DNA of 52,011 bases from the NCBI GenBank assembly GCA_035541755.1, contig DATKMQ010000011.1, forward strand, positions 1 through 52,011. The letters are read 5' to 3'. Positions 34,125 to 43,430 of the stretch are shown here, piece by piece; the stretch's first letter is position 1; every line of letters starts with the position of its first letter. Made by a program: the position numbers and the translations under genes. The stretch comes from Syntrophorhabdaceae bacterium (lineage in GTDB: Bacteria > Desulfobacterota > Syntrophorhabdia > Syntrophorhabdales > Syntrophorhabdaceae). The notes under the pieces are model-generated. The model did no database searches. It saw nothing but the letters and a program-made list of their open reading frames with translations, and was not told where the DNA came from.

Positions 34125-34603
34125 ATCTGCGTTGCATTTGTGTGAAACCCTCGAACGAAAGGGAAGTCTTACCGGCCTTTATCTAACCTGTTGGATTTTG
34201 CACTTACGTGCGTAAGCTAAACCTACACCTGAAAAACCCAGCCTCCTTCATAGGCGAAAGAGATGTGTCGGTTTATTTCCAGAACAGAACGTTACAGGAC
34301 ATCTCAGGAGTGTAGAGTTAAGAAGAATGCGAGCTGCCCCATCTCTGCTATGGACAAAGAGCCGAAACAGCGGGCGAGAAACGGCATGTCGAGGTAAGGG
34401 CTTACAACGTGCCTCACCAGGAGAAGGGGACTTGGATCATCAAGATGGCCGGCGTGAGAAGCACAATTAAAGAGACGCGTTTTACTCACGAGGAGGGTAG
34501 CCTGGGATTGCTTCTACCGGGGGGCCCGTCACATGGCAGCGCCAAGCACGGGAAAGAGTTCTAGGGACCTTAAACGTGGGCCAGGCGGGATGCCGGCGTC
34601 CAC
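34125..34603. other. Non-coding stretch between the RHH operon and pfkA
   Basis: No open frame here has a ribosome site or a recognisable product. It separates two minus-strand transcription units. I see no terminator with a clear U-run and no repeat shared with other parts of the window. Confidence 0.5.
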
Positions 34604-35731
34604 TTAATCGCCCAGGCACGTGCCCACAGCTCGAGCGGATTGTACCCATGCGTGGTCCATCTGGACTTCCCTGCGCTCAGCCGTCACATCCGCGAGCGGC
34701 ACAGGTCTGACTCCATCCCCGTATGCTCCGACCATGACTCCGAAAATGCCCCTGCGGATGAAATCAACGGAAGCGGTGCCGAGCCTCGTGGCAAGCAGGC
34801 GGTCCACTGCCGAGGGAGTTCCACCCCGCTGCACATAGCCGAGGATAGTGATGCGGGATTCAAGGCCGGTGAGTCTTTCGAGCTGGTGGGCCAGACGGAG
34901 CGTGTTGCCGGAATGATGCTGATCCAGTTCCGCGAGCTCGGCTTTCGCCAGGAGCAGGGCTTCCTGATCGCGGGCCTTGGCTTTGCGCTCCTTGGCTTGT
35001 TTGAACCGGTTGGCATACTCACGCGAGAGAGCGCCTTCGGCCACCGCAACAATGCTGAAGTTCATCCCACGCTCCATGCGGGCCCGGATTGCCTTGGCGA
35101 TACTCTTCACATTATAGGGAATCTCTGGAATGAGTATCACATCCGCGCCTCCGGCGATGCCGGCGCCTAAAGTCAGCCATCCGGTGCGGTGCCCCATCAC
35201 CTCTGCGACGATGATCCGGTGATGGCTGTGGGCCGTGCTGTGCAGGCGGTCGATGGCCTCGGTGGCGATGGCGAGCGCAGTGTCGAAGCCGAAACTCGTA
35301 TCGGTCATGGCGACGTCATTGTCGATAGTTTTCGGCAGGTGTACTATGTTAAGACCTTTTTCTGTGAGGCGAAGCGCATTCTTGGCCGTGCCGCCTCCGC
35401 CGATACACACCAGTGCGTCAAGTCTGTTCTTTTCGTAGTTCCTGACGATGAGGTCTCTCAAGTCTTTGATTACGCCTTTGACATCCATGCGGTGCGGTTT
35501 GATACGGCTTGTGCCCAGGATGGTTCCGCCTATGGTGAGGATTCCGGCGAGTGCGGTCCCATCAAGGGCCAACGTACGGTTCTCGATAAGCCCGAGAAAG
35601 CCGTCGCGGATACCGATGACTTCGATGCCATGGCGGCCGAGAGCTGCCTTGCCCACACCTCTAATCGCTGCGTTCAGCCCGGGGCAGTCGCCCCCGGCAG
35701 TCAAAATACCGATACGTTTTACCTTCTTCAT
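34604..35731 (-). CDS. pfkA: 6-phosphofructokinase, group III / PPi-type signature
   Basis: Phosphorylates fructose 6-phosphate to the 1,6-bisphosphate, a committed step of glycolysis. The PFK fold is clear: [18 protein letters not shown] (8-25), PKTIDND with the catalytic Asp (133-139), [25 protein letters not shown], and [14 protein letters not shown]. Lys134 in PKTIDND (Gly in ATP-PFK of E. coli) is the mark of pyrophosphate-using or mixed enzymes. The Mg/donor loop reads GGGGT at 111-115, where ATP enzymes have GGDGS/T and PPi enzymes GGDDT; loss of that acidic residue is odd. At 375 residues it is near the family norm. The start chosen is ATG at 35731 because the mature fold begins there; ATG at 35749 is possible and neither has a strong ribosome site. 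Placed among polyphosphate genes, a PPi or polyP donor is a reasonable guess. Confidence 0.9.
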   Translation of the reverse strand: MKKVKRIGILTAGGDCPGLNAAIRGVGKAALGRHGIEVIGIRDGFLGLIENRTLALDGTALAGILTIGGTILGTSRIKPHRMDVKGVIKDLRDLIVRNYEKNRLDALVCIGGGGTAKNALRLTEKGLNIVHLPKTIDNDVAMTDTSFGFDTALAIATEAIDRLHSTAHSHHRIIVAEVMGHRTGWLTLGAGIAGGADVILIPEIPYNVKSIAKAIRARMERGMNFSIVAVAEGALSREYANRFKQAKERKAKARDQEALLLAKAELAELDQHHSGNTLRLAHQLERLTGLESRITILGYVQRGGTPSAVDRLLATRLGTASVDFIRRGIFGVMVGAYGDGVRPVPLADVTAERREVQMDHAWVQSARAVGTCLGD

Positions 35732-35793
35732 ATGCCGAATTATTCTCATGTAATCTGAAGAGATTTGCAAGAGAAATATGTTGGTGCCAGTTG

Positions 35794-35822
35794 TTGACAG
35801 ATAGAGGACAAAGAGGTATACA
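35794..35822 (+). promoter_or_regulatory. Sigma-70-type promoter of the CYTH-like gene
   Basis: TTGACA (35794-35799), a 17-bp spacer, and TATACA (35817-35822). This gene has a conventional promoter with a full -35, unlike the Pho-box promoters, and is probably made constitutively. Confidence 0.72.
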
Positions 35823-35876
35823 ATCGTCTATGGTCCGTGTTTCCGATAGCATTCAATCTGGCAAGGGGGCGTATAC

Positions 35877-36512
35877 GTGATCCTCTACAGCTCAGAGGCG
35901 CGCTGGTTTGTCTCTTACGTCTCTTTCAAAGAGATCTTGAAATGGTTCGGCGATGGCAGAGACACAGGCGCGGGCGTTGTGCAGGAACACGAATATCTTG
36001 TGCTCCCCGATTGCACGTCTACCGGTATCAAGCTGAGGGAGGGGAAACTCGAAGTCAAAGCGTTGCGAGGTCTTCCGCGCGTCTTCGCCCTCAAGGGAGG
36101 CATCGAGGGCGTTGCGGAAGAATGGGTCAAATGGTCCGTCGCACGCGGTGACTGGCACGAACGCAACAGTTGGCTAGTTGACTCCGGCACATGGCTCAAA
36201 GTGCGCAAAGAACGTTTTATCCGTAGATATACCTATGGCTCCGGTGAGTTTGTGGAGATCTCAGGCCCTAAAGAGGCCCTGAGTAACGAGGGGTATAACG
36301 TGGAAGTGACGGCCATACAGGCGGATGTCAAACCGGCCGACTGGGTCACTATCGGGTTTGAGGCTTTCGGATCCGCGACCACCATGAAGGAAATCCTGTC
36401 GCTGGCACTACAACGGTTCTTTGAAGAGCTAGGACAGATTGTGGGAGTACCGCTCACTCAAGAGCAGTCGTTCGGATATCCGAGGTGGCTTTCTAAAGTT
36501 GTCTCTTCCTGA
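35877..36512 (+). CDS. Uncharacterised protein, possibly CYTH-like
   Basis: A 211-residue soluble protein without signal peptide. The segment TGIKLREGKLEVKALRG (about 49-66) recalls the ExExK/basic strands of triphosphate tunnel (CYTH) enzymes, which bind triphosphates or polyphosphate in a barrel lined with Arg, Lys and Glu; further charged strands follow (WLKVRKERFIRRY, NVEVTAIQADV). The match is only suggestive and no family name is certain. GTG start at 35877 with AAGGGGG before it and a good sigma-70 promoter. It converges with the CYTH-CHAD gene with 31 bp between stops, so a polyphosphate-linked role is possible by context. Confidence 0.6.
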   Translation: MILYSSEARWFVSYVSFKEILKWFGDGRDTGAGVVQEHEYLVLPDCTSTGIKLREGKLEVKALRGLPRVFALKGGIEGVAEEWVKWSVARGDWHERNSWLVDSGTWLKVRKERFIRRYTYGSGEFVEISGPKEALSNEGYNVEVTAIQADVKPADWVTIGFEAFGSATTMKEILSLALQRFFEELGQIVGVPLTQEQSFGYPRWLSKVVSS

Positions 36513-36543
36513 TAAGCCACACGTGAGGCGAGGGTAATCTTTA

Positions 36544-38151
36544 TCACTGCTCTGAAGACGGGCGAAAGACTTGCTCCAATGTTGTCCGGGTTTCATCGGA
36601 CGAGAACTCTTCCCAGATTGCGGCAAAGGCATCCTGTTTGTTCCGGGCGATCTGCGCTTGTAGCTCGTGGATCTGCCCAAGCGTGAAAAGCATGTCGGGG
36701 TCTACGAGCTTGGTTTTCGAATCATTGTGCAGCCACCTCACAAACTTCCTGGTGAAGACCGTGTCCTGGAGCTCCCCAAGACAGTCCTGTATGTCCACTG
36801 TCCGATCGATAAAGGCATCGAGACCTCCGTCGTAGGCCGGCGCTACAAACTCGCAGGCATACCGCAGTCTTTTCATCTGAATGCGCAGACCGTGAAACTC
36901 TTTCAATTTTGGATTCTGTATGACCGCGTGTCCCTGTTTGACGACCGCTGCGAGCTTCTCGTGGATGATCTTCGGTGCCGCGCAAGCTACGGTCATTGCG
37001 GCGAAGGACCCACGCGGACGCTTAGGCAGGGGTCGTTCAAGGAACTGTTTCATGCGCTGTTCGATGCGCCTTGCTCTGACAGATTCAAGTGCATCGCAGA
37101 GCGCTTTCAGTGGTTTGCGCCGATGCTTTTCAATCCAATCGTCAAAGCCCTTCTTCTGTTTCTTTGGAAAGGGCTTAATCTCAGTTCTAAACTTCGGGAG
37201 GTTAAGAAGGAAGACATCGAGGTCGCGCACGGCGCCGAACATTCCTCCCAACCATTTCAGTTCTTCCTCGAGATAGACCGTTGTGATTTCCGGGAGCGCT
37301 TCATGAAACAACTTGAGGGCTGATCGCATGCGTCTCGTGGCCACTCTGCCTTGGTGTACAAACTCGGTATCGATGTCGCGAAGCACCCCGGGGATCTGCT
37401 CGGTGAACCACTGAAATTGAAAAGAGAGGATCTTACGCACGGCCAGATCCAGACGGTCGTCAAGGCGCACCTTAAGCGACTCCGGAACTTTCTTCGAGGG
37501 GATAACAATCTTTAAGCGCTTGATGGCGACTTCAAGTTTCGACTCAGCCGACGGCGCGTACTCAAACTTCTCTTTGAGAAGATCCCGCAGGCCGGTGATC
37601 TCCTTTACCGGACCGCTCAAGAGTTCCGCTTCCATCTCCATGAGCCGGCGCGCCGTGCGTTGCTCGTGAAGTCCGCGGGCTGAGAACCCGGTGGCGTCGA
37701 AGGCGAGCTCGATCTTTGCCCCCCTGGGTGAGACGGCATGGTAGAGGTGCCGGTCCGTGCGCACCTGGACGTGCTCTATAAGCTTACGGGGATAGATCAG
37801 TTCTTTCACCTGATTCTTAAGGCTCTTTATGGGAATTATCGTCAAATCGCTCACCGGTTGATCGAGCACAATCTCTGTCTCGGCCCTGGTTGCGACCCCG
37901 TCCTCCATACCACCCACGCTTTTCAATGTGTACATGGCCTTGTCGTTTGCTTGGCGGTGCCTTAAAGCAAGATGGTTCTTCATGAGCGTCCAATCAAAGG
38001 TGTCGAGATATGTGTCCACATTTTTGACCGGGCCCATGTCTTCTAATTTGTAACCTCGCTGACGCAAGAATTTCAGGATCGTCGGTATGGCGTTCTCGTC
38101 GGGGAGAAGTAATTTGAGTTCTACCTCAGTGGATCTCGTTCTATTGCCCAT
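36544..38151 (-). CDS. CYTH-CHAD domain protein
   Basis: The N-terminal CYTH domain (about 7-200) starts with EVELKLLLP (the ExExK signature) and shows the run of alternating charged strands of triphosphate tunnel enzymes (LALRHRQA, MYTLKSVGG, RAETEIVLD). The C-terminal CHAD domain (about 235-520) is a helical bundle with conserved His and basic residues (VHQGRVATRRMRSALKLF, FHGLRIQMKRLRYACEF), a fold known to bind polyphosphate. Such fusions are found with polyphosphate kinases and may target to polyP granules or hydrolyse triphosphates. 535 residues. It is the last gene of a minus-strand run: PPK2, PPK1, HD protein, CYTH-CHAD. The 190-bp gap to the HD gene may hold a separate promoter. Confidence 0.93.
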   Translation of the reverse strand: MGNRTRSTEVELKLLLPDENAIPTILKFLRQRGYKLEDMGPVKNVDTYLDTFDWTLMKNHLALRHRQANDKAMYTLKSVGGMEDGVATRAETEIVLDQPVSDLTIIPIKSLKNQVKELIYPRKLIEHVQVRTDRHLYHAVSPRGAKIELAFDATGFSARGLHEQRTARRLMEMEAELLSGPVKEITGLRDLLKEKFEYAPSAESKLEVAIKRLKIVIPSKKVPESLKVRLDDRLDLAVRKILSFQFQWFTEQIPGVLRDIDTEFVHQGRVATRRMRSALKLFHEALPEITTVYLEEELKWLGGMFGAVRDLDVFLLNLPKFRTEIKPFPKKQKKGFDDWIEKHRRKPLKALCDALESVRARRIEQRMKQFLERPLPKRPRGSFAAMTVACAAPKIIHEKLAAVVKQGHAVIQNPKLKEFHGLRIQMKRLRYACEFVAPAYDGGLDAFIDRTVDIQDCLGELQDTVFTRKFVRWLHNDSKTKLVDPDMLFTLGQIHELQAQIARNKQDAFAAIWEEFSSDETRTTLEQVFRPSSEQ

Positions 38152-38341
38152 GAGAGAAACCTCCCTTTGGCTCCTTCTTGTGAACCGTCGCGCACCCCCT
38201 TAAACAGGGTTTATCTGGATAAGGGCATAAGCCGACGGCATAGCCGGCGTCGGTATTCCCGGTCGTTCCATTTCTCGAGGTGTTTGTCACGCGCCGACTC
38301 CGATGCGGGGGGGTTGCTTCGCACGTGGGAAAAGAATACCA

Positions 38342-38938
38342 TCAGCATTGGTATGTAATGTCCCTCCCTGTCTTTTTGACGAGCAGTTCCTGTTTCCGGG
38401 TAGCCCGCTCAATCTCCTTGGCACAGCGGTTTTTGGTCTTGAGCCTTACCGTGATCTTTCCGTCTTTGATCTCGCACCGGAGATTTTGAACGGCACCATT
38501 ATGATTGCAATCGAGGCCATCGGCCACGCGCAGCATGCCGGCGAGCCATTCCACCACGTCGCGTGCGGTGGGGGCAAGCGAAGCGAACCTCTGGTGCTTT
38601 GACGCATCCGGCAAAGCCTTTGTGTGGTAGCGCGCAATAAGGGCACAGAGAAAGCGTTCATCCTTGTGAAGACCGGGTATGGCCAGATCTAGGATCATAT
38701 CACGGGTGAATTTGTGATGTTTTCCGGAAACCGCCTTGGACCAACCTATATCGTGGAGCCTTCCTGAGATGCTAAGAAGCCGCTTCTCCTTTTCCGTGTA
38801 CCCGTGGAGAGTCTTTAGCTCGTCAAAGAGAGCCAGGGCAAGCAGTGTAACCTGTGCGCTGTGCGCAGGGTCAGGATCGTAGATTTCCGCGGTGCTTGCA
38901 GCAAACTCAACGGCTTTGTCCATGTCTGATTTCTTCAT
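38342..38938 (-). CDS. HD-domain phosphohydrolase resembling the C-terminal part of Ppx/GppA
   Basis: A 198-residue stand-alone HD domain. The metal ligands are visible as His26 (HSAQV), His62-Asp63 (LHDIGW), His75 region (HHKF) and Asp/His further on (RYHTKA, RVADGLD). The pattern RLHDIGW, SGKHHKFTRDMI and LAGMLRVADGLD follows the second half of exopolyphosphatase (Ppx/GppA domains III). It lacks the sugar-kinase-like catalytic half of Ppx, so it is either a separate partner of a Ppx encoded elsewhere or an independent phosphohydrolase. It lies 15 bp downstream of ppk1 and is surely co-transcribed. A role in polyphosphate turnover or signalling is inferred from context. Confidence 0.85.
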   Translation of the reverse strand: MKKSDMDKAVEFAASTAEIYDPDPAHSAQVTLLALALFDELKTLHGYTEKEKRLLSISGRLHDIGWSKAVSGKHHKFTRDMILDLAIPGLHKDERFLCALIARYHTKALPDASKHQRFASLAPTARDVVEWLAGMLRVADGLDCNHNGAVQNLRCEIKDGKITVRLKTKNRCAKEIERATRKQELLVKKTGRDITYQC

Positions 38939-38953
38939 CCCTCCGGGTCTCCT

Positions 38954-41317
38954 TTATCCTTGATGTTTTTTTGCTTTCTTTTTGCCGATCTCTTTCACCA
39001 GCTCTTCATAGGGGGCTGATTTGATGCCCCCCTCGCGGGCAATGGCGATGAGCTGGCTCTGGCTTCTTACAGGTTTGGTCCCGGGTTTCGCCTTGGCTCT
39101 GACGTACGTGCCGTCCGGTTGCATGATGCGCGCCTTGACATTGTCGTTGAGGTATGTGGCAAAAATTTCGTCCATGATCCGCGTCTTCAGTCGGACATCC
39201 TCTATGGGATAAAGGATTTCCGCTCGTCGCTTGAAGTTCCTCGGCATCCAGTCGGCGCTTCCCGAGTAGATTTCGGCATTTCCTCCGTTGTCGAAGTAGT
39301 AAATCCTTGAGTGTTCAAGGAAGCGATCGAGGATACTTATGACCCGGATGTTGTCGCTCACCCCCGGTATACCGGGACGAAGACAGCAGATGCCACGTAC
39401 CAGAAGATCGACACGTACGCCTGCACGGGAAGCCTCGTAAAGTTTACCGACCATTCTGGTATCGACAAGAGCATTCATCTTTGCGATGATACGCCCCGGT
39501 GAGTTTGATGTTGTCTTCTGGATTTCGCGATCAATGAGACGCAAGAGGGTCTGCTGTGTGGTCACGGGGGAGATCATGAATTTGTGAAACATGGACGCCA
39601 CCGTCTCCGGGGTAAATGTATTGCCGCCGCTCCATGAATTGAACCCGGTCAGAACGTTGAAGAGTGAGGAAACATCATTCCCGAAGGAGGGATCGCACGT
39701 AAACAGTCCCAAGTCCGTATATATCCTGGATGTGACGGTGTTGTAGTTGCCGGTGGAAACGTGAACGTAGCGCCTGAGTTGTTTGCCTTCCCGGCGTACC
39801 ACGAGCGTGGCCTTGCAATGGATCTTCCAGCGGACGAATCCGAACACGCTGTTCACACCGGACTGCGACATCTGTCGCACCCAGTCAATATTGGAGCCCT
39901 CGTCGAAGCGAGCCTTGAGCTCCACAGCGGCCGTCACCTGTTTGCCGTTTTCCGCTGCGCGACGCAGGGCGGCGACCACCGGAGAATCCTTGCCTATCCG
40001 GTAGAGGGTTTGTTTGATGGCGAGCACGTTTGGATCATCGGCTGACGCATTGAGAAAATCCATGAACACGGCAAACGAGTCGTAGGGATGGTGAAGGAGA
40101 ACGTCTCCATCCCTGATGACGGTAAAAATATCGCTCTCGCCTGCTAAACGGCGCGGGATGCGAGGATTAAAGGGCGGATCCCTGTGTGTCCCGTTTACAG
40201 GCAGATCATAGAGAGACAGAAAGTCACGAATGTTGATGGGGCCGTTAATCTCGTAGACGAAACGGTCTTCCACCTCCACCTGTTTGGCTAAAAGACGCAC
40301 GATCTTCTTAGGCGCACCAGACTCCACCTCGAGGCGCACGGCGAGTTTGTCGGAGCGGTCTTTGATCTCGGCCTCTACGGATTTTAAAAGATCCGTCACA
40401 TCCTCTTCATGCAAATCATAATCCTGATTCCTCGTCACCCGCAAGGCGATGACCGTTCGCACCTCCATGCCCGGAAAGAGCATATGAATGTGTCTTTTGA
40501 TGAGGTCTTCGAGTAAGACAAAGTGATATCCCCTGGTGTCCTGGTCGATCCCGATCAGCCTTGCCAAGACCGATGGCACCTCAACGAATGCGTAGGCCTG
40601 AGGAATCTTCGAATCACCGGTCTCCTTGAAGATGACCATGAGATTCAGTCGCAGGTTCGTCAGAAACGGAAAGGGGTGCCCTGCATCCACGGCGAGCGGC
40701 GTCAAAATGGGAAACACCTGCTCCTCAAAATACTTGTCAAGACGCTTCCTCTGTCTTTTGTCGAGCTCGTCGATATTGTGGATGAATATGTCCACTTTTT
40801 GTAGCCCGGGCAGCACATCGTCCATGAAGCTTGCGTACTGGTCAGCAAGAAGTCCCCGCACTTTTTCCGCCACCTCATCAAGTTGTCTTCGGATGGTCAT
40901 GCCGCTTGAGTCGGAGTCGTTTACACCGGCTTCAAGCTCGCGGAAGAGTCCGCCCACGCGAACCATGAAGTACTCGTCAAGGTTCGAATGAAAAATACTG
41001 GAGAACTTGAGTTTCTCCAGAGAGGGCGTGAGAGGGTCCTGGGCTTCTTCCAGAACACGTTTGTTGAACTCGAGCCATGAAAGCTCGCGATTAACATACA
41101 GGGAAGGGTCGTTGAGGTTGACAGGAGGCGGCTCTACTGCTGGTTTAGGCGATGGTTTACTCTCGGGTACGACCTTTGCGGGCGATGCCGCATCCGCCGG
41201 TTCAAGTCCGATTACTTCTGCAGGAGATACCTTGTTCCGCTTAGAAGCGGTCTGTCGATTCCGCTCTTTCTTTTTAGTCCGTTTCTTTTTCGATGAAGCC
41301 GATGATTTTGCTGACAT
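38954..41317 (-). CDS. ppk1: Polyphosphate kinase 1
   Basis: Reversibly polymerises the gamma phosphate of ATP into inorganic polyphosphate. All PPK1 regions are present: N-domain opening NRELSWLEFNKRVLEEA (76-92) and FHSNLDEYFMVR; the H-domain; and two PLD-like catalytic domains with the phosphohistidine in KIHCK (His500, matching E. coli His435), RYVHVSTGNYN, and a second His in FLEHSR (His669, matching His592). At 787 residues it is about 100 longer than E. coli PPK because of an N-terminal extension (1-68) that is first Lys/Arg-rich (SSKKKRTKKKERNR) and then Pro/Ala-rich; the C-terminus is also Lys-rich (KKKAKKHQG). Start ATG 41317 with GAGGAGAA. It sits between PPK2 and the HD gene. Confidence 0.97.
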   Translation of the reverse strand: MSAKSSASSKKKRTKKKERNRQTASKRNKVSPAEVIGLEPADAASPAKVVPESKPSPKPAVEPPPVNLNDPSLYVNRELSWLEFNKRVLEEAQDPLTPSLEKLKFSSIFHSNLDEYFMVRVGGLFRELEAGVNDSDSSGMTIRRQLDEVAEKVRGLLADQYASFMDDVLPGLQKVDIFIHNIDELDKRQRKRLDKYFEEQVFPILTPLAVDAGHPFPFLTNLRLNLMVIFKETGDSKIPQAYAFVEVPSVLARLIGIDQDTRGYHFVLLEDLIKRHIHMLFPGMEVRTVIALRVTRNQDYDLHEEDVTDLLKSVEAEIKDRSDKLAVRLEVESGAPKKIVRLLAKQVEVEDRFVYEINGPINIRDFLSLYDLPVNGTHRDPPFNPRIPRRLAGESDIFTVIRDGDVLLHHPYDSFAVFMDFLNASADDPNVLAIKQTLYRIGKDSPVVAALRRAAENGKQVTAAVELKARFDEGSNIDWVRQMSQSGVNSVFGFVRWKIHCKATLVVRREGKQLRRYVHVSTGNYNTVTSRIYTDLGLFTCDPSFGNDVSSLFNVLTGFNSWSGGNTFTPETVASMFHKFMISPVTTQQTLLRLIDREIQKTTSNSPGRIIAKMNALVDTRMVGKLYEASRAGVRVDLLVRGICCLRPGIPGVSDNIRVISILDRFLEHSRIYYFDNGGNAEIYSGSADWMPRNFKRRAEILYPIEDVRLKTRIMDEIFATYLNDNVKARIMQPDGTYVRAKAKPGTKPVRSQSQLIAIAREGGIKSAPYEELVKEIGKKKAKKHQG

Positions 41318-41565
41318 TACAACGTTCTCCTCAAACTGACGTCAATTATTTTTTAGGCTCAAGCGAGCGTATCGTCTTCAAGCATGGACTTCGGATGATT
41401 TGGCCGGAGGGGTTCCATCAACACCTCGCAGCAACTTAAGGCGCTGCCGGCCCTTCCTGATTATTTGCGCACCCTTTGAGAGATTGTAGAGTGTAGAGAT
41501 CTTCTGAATCCGGATTAGGTCGGTATTGCCTTTATTGGCCACGTGCGGTTTTGTCTGGCTCCTCC

Positions 41566-42567
41566 TCAACTGCCCTCGTGCTCAGTCGTCTGCTTTGCTT
41601 TGCTCGCCCCCTTATTTTCTGTGGTCTTGCTCTCCTTTTTTTTCATCTTGAGTTTGAGATCCTGTTTCTTTTCCGTTTTTAGCTGTTTGTTCTTTTTGTC
41701 CTTCTTTTTTTGTTTCTTATTTTTTGTTTCCGTGTTGGCGGCCATGGCCGCGCTGTGGTATTTTCTGCGTATGTCATCGATATCGACGCTGGGCTTGGGT
41801 GTCTTGAGATGCATCGACTCCAGGGTCTCCATGACGATCCGCGAAATCGCGAGGTTGCGGAACCATTTCCGGTTAGCGGGAATGATGTACCAGGGCGCAT
41901 ACTCTGTGCTTGTCCTGCTCAAAGCGTCTTCGTATGCCTTCATGTACTTGTTCCAGAGTTCTCGTTCGGCGTAATCAGACTCACTGATTTTCCAGCGACG
42001 CGCAGGGTCGTTGAGGCGCTGCTCAAACCTCCGAAGTTGTTCTTCGGGGCTGATGTACAGAAAGAATTTCACAATCTTGGTGCCGCTATCGGCGAGATCC
42101 TTTTCGAATTCGTTGATCACATCGTACCGTTTCGACCACACGTCTTTGGATACAAGGTTGTGAACGCGCGTGACAAGAACATCCTCATAGTGGGACCGGT
42201 TGAAAATGACGACCTCTCCTTTTGCCGGCACCCGCTTGTGTACGCGCCAGAGGAAGTCGTGCTCAGCCTCTTCTTTTGAGGGGGGTTTGAAGCTGTACAC
42301 GTGAGTACCCTGGGGGTTAAGCGCCGAAAATACCTTATTTATAGTGCCGTCCTTGCCGCCTGCGTCAAGGGCTTGCAAGCAGATTAGTAGGGATCGGTTG
42401 TTCTCGGCATACAGGAGGTATTGAAGATCACAGAGTCTGATCTGATGTCTGGCCATCTCTGTCTCGGCCGAGATTTTGTTTTTGTGATTTGCGGTGAACC
42501 CTGGGTCAACCTTGTCCAGTCTTACCTTCGCGCCTGGTTTGATCTTGAAGAGTTTATGGTAATCCAT
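41566..42567 (-). CDS. ppk2: Polyphosphate kinase 2 family protein (polyP:nucleotide phosphotransferase)
   Basis: PPK2 enzymes transfer phosphate between polyphosphate and nucleoside mono- or diphosphates. The Walker A region reads LQALDAGGKDGT (64-75), the lid region NPQGTHVYSFKPPSKEE follows, and Walker B is IFNRSHYEDVLV (121-132). The overall pattern matches the polyP:nucleotide phosphotransferase group that can use polyP to regenerate ATP/ADP (class III-like, tentative). The catalytic domain ends near residue 275; a tail of about 55 residues is extremely Lys-rich (KNKKQKKKDKKNKQ onward), unlike the usual ~300-residue length. ATG start at 42567 with GGAGG-like AGGTTTTGG upstream. It heads the polyP operon and has a two-unit Pho-like site upstream. 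The 248-bp gap to ppk1 has no convincing gene. Confidence 0.92.
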   Translation of the reverse strand: MDYHKLFKIKPGAKVRLDKVDPGFTANHKNKISAETEMARHQIRLCDLQYLLYAENNRSLLICLQALDAGGKDGTINKVFSALNPQGTHVYSFKPPSKEEAEHDFLWRVHKRVPAKGEVVIFNRSHYEDVLVTRVHNLVSKDVWSKRYDVINEFEKDLADSGTKIVKFFLYISPEEQLRRFEQRLNDPARRWKISESDYAERELWNKYMKAYEDALSRTSTEYAPWYIIPANRKWFRNLAISRIVMETLESMHLKTPKPSVDIDDIRRKYHSAAMAANTETKNKKQKKKDKKNKQLKTEKKQDLKLKMKKKESKTTENKGASKAKQTTEHEGS

Positions 42568-42670
42568 CCAAAACCTCCAGCCGGTAGGATGCCGTCCATC
42601 GAGTAACAGGCACCATCCAAATTAGACCTCAATGCCAAGATAACCTAACAACAGAAATCACGGATTGCAA

Positions 42671-42697
42671 GTTAATATTGTGTTAATTTTCTGGTCA
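42671..42697 (-). promoter_or_regulatory. Possible Pho box before ppk2
   Basis: Minus strand: TTAAC (42682-42686) and TTAAC (42671-42675), 11 bp apart, with TGACC (42693-42697) in phase before them. No good -10 hexamer is found at the expected distance, so this is weaker than the other sites. Confidence 0.45.
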
Positions 42698-43344
42698 CTT
42701 GTATGGGTAATGCCAGGATTCTGTGCGCGGGAAACCATCAATTGGCAGCGAACCTGCTCCTTAGAAACCGGTCTAGGCTTCCTGGCCCAGTAGACCCGGC
42801 AAATTGTCGCCACGAAGAGCAAAAGCTCGCTTGACGACTGGAATGCTGTGAACCGGGAACCGCGGTCAAGGAGGTGGTCAGAAAGACAGGCGTCACGGAA
42901 CAGACTTTTTACCAGGAGTTCCCTATCGCATAAAACCGCTCCTCTACACGCCCCAAAGAATCTGTCAAACCTTAACTTATCCATTCTGAATCTGCGAGTT
43001 GTTCTGTTTGTTCTTTTCTACGTAAGCTACTTTCTCACCCAACTTCTTCCTCAAAGCGAGTTACTGGAACCCGCACCCGATATACTACATCACGATTGGT
43101 AATCGATGGTGTCTCTATTCTCTCGTCCCGACAATAATTTCAGCATTTATCTCCTTGCAACATCGTCACTATTCCAATGTCATGCCGCATGCAGTATATT
43201 AACCATCGGCTGCGCCAGAGTGTTTAAGGAGAACAGAGAATGTCTAAGATCAAAGTTCTGTTGACTTGCCCCCATTTTCACTCTCCATTTTAACCCCCTT
43301 TCCCAACCCTCCCCCAAAACCCTGTCAAGAAAAATAACCCCCCT
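42698..43344. other. Junction region between cargo and mobility module, no clear gene
   Basis: Open frames here are short and unsupported. A short start with AAGGAG at 43230 runs only 17 codons. The stretch from about 43270 is C-rich and looks degenerate. It probably marks the boundary between the polyphosphate operon and the island's mobility genes. Confidence 0.5.
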
Positions 43345-43396
43345 AAACGTTCACTGATTTGCCCTGAAAACGTTCACTGATTTGCCACTGATTTGC
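43345..43396. repeat. Iteron-like direct repeats
   Basis: Two exact 19-bp copies of AAACGTTCACTGATTTGCC (43345-43363 and 43368-43386), 23 bp apart, followed by a partial third ACTGATTTGC (43387-43396). They may be iterons for a replication or partition protein, or the repeated end of an IS21-type element; the inverted partner end is not seen. Confidence 0.7.
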
Positions 43397-43430
43397 TTTT
43401 TCGGGTTTTTTCCCATGCGATAATTTCCCC

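Noticed and set aside
41378-41569. A small gene between ppk2 and ppk1
   Set aside because: Needs a TTG or poorly spaced GTG start, has no recognisable family, and composition gives no support.
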